Assembly (NCBI GenBank): GCA_023262365.1
Contig: JALRBF010000171.1
Coordinates: 1-5,495 of the forward strand
Direction of reading: 5' to 3'
DNA: 5,495 nt
DNA from: Burkholderiaceae bacterium
GTDB taxonomy: Bacteria > Pseudomonadota > Gammaproteobacteria > Burkholderiales > Burkholderiaceae_C
This document shows positions 1-5,495 of the stretch, piece after piece; the stretch's first letter is position 1, and each line of letters opens with the position of its first letter. Made by a program: the position numbers and the translations under genes. Under the pieces are notes generated by a model. The model saw only the letters and a program-made list of their open reading frames with translations. It was not told the origin of the DNA and made no database searches.

Positions 1-1399
<1,399 letters not shown>

Positions 1400-1476
1400 G
1401 GCTGTGTCTACAATCCCTTCTCGTGCGCGCCCGTGCGCGCCCGTGCACACCCACCTTACCAAATTTTTTCGCCACC
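1400..1476. promoter_or_regulatory. Divergent intergenic region between topB and the SET gene
   Basis: These 77 bases separate two divergent start codons and should carry at least one promoter. The best element seen is TACAAT at 1409-1414 on the plus strand, five of six matches to the sigma-70 -10 hexamer. No convincing -35 hexamer sits 16-18 bases before it. It would start transcription near 1421 and leave a leader of about 55 bases before the SET ATG. I could not find a good promoter for topB on the other strand. A T-run at 1464-1469 lies just before the SET start codon. The promoter call is weak; the divergent geometry is certain. Confidence 0.3.
1423..1452. repeat. Three tandem 10-bp units (GTGCGCGCCC)
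   Basis: The unit GTGCGCGCCC occurs at 1423-1432 and again identically at 1433-1442. A third copy, GTGCACACCC at 1443-1452, differs at two bases. The period is close to one DNA helical turn, so the copies would present the same face to a protein. They lie between the divergent topB and SET starts, which could suit an operator. The array is also simple enough to have arisen by slippage. Confidence 0.6.
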
Positions 1477-1947
1477 ATGCCCAAACTGGTTCAAATCTCA
1501 CCGCGCCTGCGTTTGCAAACGCGCGGCTCGTCGGTACACGGCAAGGGCGTATTTGCCTTGGTTGACATCCCCAAGGGCGAGGTGCTCATTGAGTACAAAG
1601 GCGAGCGCATCAGCTGGAAAAAAGCCCTCAAGCGCCACCCGCACGACCCCAGCCAGCCCAACCACACCTTTTACTTCACGCTAGAAGACGGCCGCGTCAT
1701 CGACGCGGCTCACGGCGGCAACAAGGCGCGCTGGATCAACCACAGCTGCCAACCCAACTGCGAAGCGTTTGAGCAAGACGGGCGTGTCTACATTCGCAGC
1801 CTGCGCGCCATACGAACCGGCCAAGAGCTCAACTACGACTACGAGCTTGACGTTGACGGGCGCCAAACCGCCAAACTCAAGCGCGAATACGCCTGCCACT
1901 GCGGCGCCAAACGTTGCCGTGGCACCATGCTGGCGGCGCGACGCTAG
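1477..1947 (+). CDS. Small SET-domain protein-lysine N-methyltransferase with post-SET zinc site
   Basis: The 156-residue product is essentially one SET domain, the fold that moves a methyl group from S-adenosylmethionine to a lysine side chain of a protein. Visible motifs in order: HGKGVFA (21-27), the first AdoMet-binding segment; YFTLEDGRVIDA (66-77); the signature RWINHSCQPNC (85-95); ELNYDYEL (117-124) with the catalytic-type Tyr122; and a post-SET C140-x-C142-x4-C147, which with Cys91 would bind one zinc ion as in eukaryotic MLL/SET1-type enzymes. There is no signal peptide or membrane segment, so it is cytoplasmic. The ATG at 1477 gives a start close to the domain edge. An in-frame GTG at 1423 would add 18 residues (MRARARPCTPTLPNFFAT) encoded partly by the 10-bp repeats, which I consider non-coding. 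No clear Shine-Dalgarno sequence is visible. The substrate cannot be read from sequence. birA follows after 33 bases in the same direction. Confidence 0.92.
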   Translation: MPKLVQISPRLRLQTRGSSVHGKGVFALVDIPKGEVLIEYKGERISWKKALKRHPHDPSQPNHTFYFTLEDGRVIDAAHGGNKARWINHSCQPNCEAFEQDGRVYIRSLRAIRTGQELNYDYELDVDGRQTAKLKREYACHCGAKRCRGTMLAARR

Positions 1948-1980
1948 GGCCACGCCGCCCGCACCGCCCGGGGCCCTTGC

Positions 1981-2741
1981 TTGCGCCACTCCAACCCCCT
2001 GGCCCTTTGGCAAGCCGCCACGCAGCAAGCCGCGCAGGCTTGCGCTGACCTGATGCCGCTGCAAGCCGAGCTGGTGGCACGCACCGGCTCAACCAACACC
2101 GACTTGCTGGCGCGCGCGCGCGCCGGCCACTGGCAGCCGTGCCTGCGGGTGGCGTACCACCAAGACGCCGGGCGCGGCCGGCGCCAGCGGGAATGGGTCG
2201 CCGCCCCTGGCCAACACCTCACCCTGTCGCTTGGGCTGCCCCTGCAGCCCGTTTCGTGGAGCGGGTTGTCGCTGGTGGTGGGCGTGGCCTTGGCCGAGCA
2301 GTTGCCCGCGGCGGTTCAGGTGAAGTGGCCCAACGACTTGTGGGTCAACGACGCCAAGTTAGGCGGGGTGTTGATCGAGTCGGTGCAGCGTGGCGAGCGC
2401 GCCTACTGTGTGGTTGGCATCGGGCTCAATGGCGCAGCCGCGCCCGCGGCGGTGGGGCAAGCCACCACGTGCTTGCAGGCGCTGGCGCCCGAGGTGGCCA
2501 CCCCCGGATGGCTGCCGCGCTTGGTGCCTGCGGTACTGGCGGCCCTGCTAAACTTTGCCCGTACTGGCTTTGCGCCGTGGGTTAACCGCTTTGCCGCGCG
2601 TGACGCGCTGCAGGCTCGCCAGGTGTGGCTCTCAGATGGGCGCCAAGGCCAGGCCCATGGCGTAAACGAACAAGGCGCGCTGCAACTGCGCACCGCCGAC
2701 GGCGTGCAGCCCATCGTGACAGAAGAAGTGAGCGTAAGACC

Positions 2742-2748
<7 letters not shown>
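1981..2748 (+). CDS. birA: Biotin--[acetyl-CoA-carboxylase] ligase, catalytic-only form
   Basis: This enzyme makes biotinyl-AMP from biotin and ATP and attaches biotin to a lysine of carrier proteins such as AccB, which fatty acid synthesis needs. Visible motifs: TGSTNTDLL (35-43); the biotinyl-AMP loop GRGRRQREW (64-72); VKWPNDLWVNDAKLGGVLIE (114-133) with the KWPND box and Lys126, the equivalent of the active-site lysine of E. coli BirA; VVGIGLN (144-150); and a C-terminal SH3-like domain from about residue 205. At 255 residues it lacks the N-terminal winged helix that lets E. coli BirA repress the bio operon, so it should be an enzyme only. The TTG at 1981 is preferred because LALWQA just after it resembles the start of related ligases; the next option, ATG at 2053, removes 24 residues. 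Upstream in frame there are only 12 codons back to the SET stop, and none is ATG. GGGG at 1970-1973 is a weak ribosome site. The gene end overlaps the following ORF by 7 bases. Confidence 0.93.
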
Positions 2749-3934
<1,186 letters not shown>

Positions 3935-3965
3935 TCAGGTTGTTGTTCATTCATCGGCTCAGCGC

Positions 3966-5495
3966 TCAACGCGCCGACCTGGCCAACACGGCGTGCACCG
4001 TGTCGGCCACGTTCTCCGGGGTAAAGCCAAAATGCTTGAATAAATCAGCTGCTGGGGCGGACTCACCAAACACGTCAATACCCACCACAGCCGCGCAGCC
4101 GTACTTCCACCAGCCGCTGGTGCTGCCCATCTCCACGGCCACACGCGGCAGGTGCGGCGGCAGCACCTGCTGTTGGTAGTCCATGTCTTGTCGCTCAAAC
4201 GCCTGCGTGCAGGGCATGGAGACCACACGCACCCCGACCCCGCGTTGGCTAAGTAAATCTTGCGCGCGCAACGCCAGCGACACCTCCGAGCCGGTGGCAA
4301 TCAGCACCGCTTGCGCGCGCGCTCGTCCCACCTCAGCAGGCTCGGCCAACACGTAGCCGCCGCGTGCGATGTCGCCCGTGCGCGCGCGCGGCGCGTGCGG
4401 CAGGTTTTGGCGAGACAACAGCAACGCGCTGGGGCGACGCGCGTCTTGCAGCGCCGCGTGCCAGGCCACCAGGGTCTCGCTCACGTCACATGGCCGCCAC
4501 ACGTCCAGCCCCGGAATCAGGCGCAAGCTTGCCGCGTGCTCAATGCTTTGGTGGGTGGGGCCGTCTTCCCCTAGGCCAATGCTGTCGTGGGTAAACACGT
4601 GCACCACGCGGCGCTTCATCAGCGCGGCCATGCGCAGCGCGTTGCGCGAGTAGTCGCTAAACGTTAAAAACGTGCCGCCATACGGAATGAACCCCCCGTG
4701 CAACGCCACCCCGTTCATGATGGCGGCCATGCCAAACTCGCGCACGCCGTAGTTCACGTGCACCGGCGCCTGGCCGCTGGCATGCACCACCCGCCCGGCC
4801 AAGTCCACGCGCAGCGCGGTCATGTCTGGGGTAAGCGTGAGGTTGGAGCCCGTTAGGTCGGCCGAGCCGCCGAGCAGCTCGGGCAGTTGTTTGGCCAACA
4901 CGGTGAGCGCCATTTGCGAGGCCTTGCGCGAGGCCACGCCCTCGGCTTTTTGCTCAGCCTGCGCCAGCGCCTGCTGCACCACCCGGCCCAAGCCCTTGGG
5001 CAAGTCGCCACGCCAGCGGCGCTTGAGTTCGCCAGCCAACTCAGGGTGCGCTTTGGCGTAGGCGTCCCAGCGCTGCTGCCATTGGCGGTGCAGCGCGGCG
5101 CCGCGCGCGCGCCCGTCCCACGCCTGTCGCACCGCCTCAGGCAATTCAAAAGGCGCGGCCTGCCAGCCCAGCGCCTGGCGGGTCAGGGCAATTTCATCGG
5201 CGCCCAAGGGTTCGCCGTGCGCCTTGGCCGTGCCCGCGCGGTTGGGCGAGCCTTGCCCAATGTGGGTTTTGCACACCACCAACACCGGCCGTTCGCTGCG
5301 CGTGGCGTCGGCCAAGGCTCGGTCAATGGCGGCCATGTCGTGGCCGTCAATCGGGCCAATCACGTGCCAGCCATAGGCGGCAAAGCGCGCCGGGGTGTCG
5401 TCCACAAACCATGGCTTGACTTGACCGTCAATCGAGATGCCGTTGTCATCGTAAATCGCCACCAACTTGTTCAGCTGCCACGCCCCAGCCAAGGC
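3966..5495 (-). CDS. tkt: Transketolase, C-terminal 509 residues, cut by right window edge
   Basis: Transketolase uses thiamine diphosphate to move two-carbon ketol units between sugar phosphates in the pentose phosphate pathway and the Calvin cycle. The visible part begins in the first cofactor domain (GAWQLNKLVAIYDDNGIS) and continues through IDGHD and CKTHIGQGSPN. It then enters the pyrimidine-binding domain, with GGSADLTGSNLTL, NYGVREFGMAAI and HDSIGLGEDGPTHQ. The glutamate of VREFG, residue 253 of the fragment, is the one that activates thiamine diphosphate (Glu411 of E. coli TktA). By that offset about 158 residues, including the GDG cofactor motif, lie beyond the right edge. The C-terminal domain follows with IARGGYVL, IATGSEV, RVVSMP and VFGESAPA and ends with TGA at 3966. 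No frameshift is seen. The TTG at 5492-5490 is an internal leucine codon, not a start. gap follows after 46 bases, so the two are likely an operon. Confidence 0.97.
   Translation of the reverse strand, partial: ALAGAWQLNKLVAIYDDNGISIDGQVKPWFVDDTPARFAAYGWHVIGPIDGHDMAAIDRALADATRSERPVLVVCKTHIGQGSPNRAGTAKAHGEPLGADEIALTRQALGWQAAPFELPEAVRQAWDGRARGAALHRQWQQRWDAYAKAHPELAGELKRRWRGDLPKGLGRVVQQALAQAEQKAEGVASRKASQMALTVLAKQLPELLGGSADLTGSNLTLTPDMTALRVDLAGRVVHASGQAPVHVNYGVREFGMAAIMNGVALHGGFIPYGGTFLTFSDYSRNALRMAALMKRRVVHVFTHDSIGLGEDGPTHQSIEHAASLRLIPGLDVWRPCDVSETLVAWHAALQDARRPSALLLSRQNLPHAPRARTGDIARGGYVLAEPAEVGRARAQAVLIATGSEVSLALRAQDLLSQRGVGVRVVSMPCTQAFERQDMDYQQQVLPPHLPRVAVEMGSTSGWWKYGCAAVVGIDVFGESAPAADLFKHFGFTPENVADTVHAVLARSAR

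Noticed and set aside
1423..1476. GTG start at 1423 for the SET protein
   Set aside because: The added 18 residues come partly from the 10-bp repeat and match nothing in the family; ATG 1477 gives a natural domain boundary.
1681..2064. Minus-strand ORF opposite the SET gene and birA start
   Set aside because: It is a shadow of two genes with clear motifs; its Ala/Gly/Val-rich composition is typical of antisense frames.
2139..2714. Overlapping ORFs in other frames of birA (2139-2585 plus, 2403-2714 minus)
   Set aside because: BirA motifs occupy the other frame throughout, and these products are low-complexity Arg/Gly/Ala sequences.
3954..3977. Inverted repeat TCGGC/GCCGA over the tkt stop codon as terminator
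   Set aside because: The outer stem is only five base pairs and is followed by A/C-rich sequence, not T's; gap lies just downstream on the same strand.
5490..5492. TTG as the start of transketolase
   Set aside because: The codon falls inside the conserved cofactor domain and the frame stays open to the edge; about 158 residues precede it in E. coli TktA.

Overview
This window looks like ordinary chromosomal sequence from a GC-rich betaproteobacterium, most likely of the Burkholderiales and plausibly Comamonadaceae-like. The basis is GC-rich codon use and the character of the transketolase, GAPDH and biotin ligase sequences; no database search was possible, so the taxonomy is an inference. 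No mobile element, CRISPR array, tRNA, rRNA or integration site was found.

Layout, left to right. (1) Positions 1-1399, minus strand: the N-terminal half (466 codons) of a type IA DNA topoisomerase III (topB), cut by the left edge. (2) Positions 1400-1476: a short divergent intergenic region carrying three tandem 10-bp units. (3) Positions 1477-1947, plus strand: a small stand-alone SET-domain protein-lysine methyltransferase with a eukaryote-like post-SET zinc site. (4) Positions 1981-2748, plus strand: birA, a biotin--protein ligase without an N-terminal DNA-binding domain, probably starting at TTG. (5) Positions 2742-2921, plus strand: a 59-residue protein with one membrane segment, overlapping the end of birA, possibly a shortened SPOR-domain protein. 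(6) Positions 2918-3919, minus strand: a complete NAD-type glyceraldehyde-3-phosphate dehydrogenase (gap). (7) Positions 3966-5495, minus strand: the C-terminal 509 residues of transketolase (tkt), cut by the right edge.

There are two apparent transcription units plus topB. tkt and gap run together on the minus strand with a 46-bp spacer and form a central-carbon pair (pentose phosphate or Calvin-type sugar rearrangement, then triose phosphate oxidation). The SET gene, birA and the small membrane ORF run together on the plus strand and converge on gap, meeting it at one CTAG tetranucleotide that is a stop codon on both strands. topB diverges from the SET gene.

Most of the window is housekeeping DNA. 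The points most worth a second look are the bacterial SET/post-SET enzyme beside a topoisomerase gene, the apparent absence of coaX after birA with a possibly truncated SPOR-type ORF in its place, and the shared CTAG stop. I see no clear evidence of a wholly new multi-gene system.
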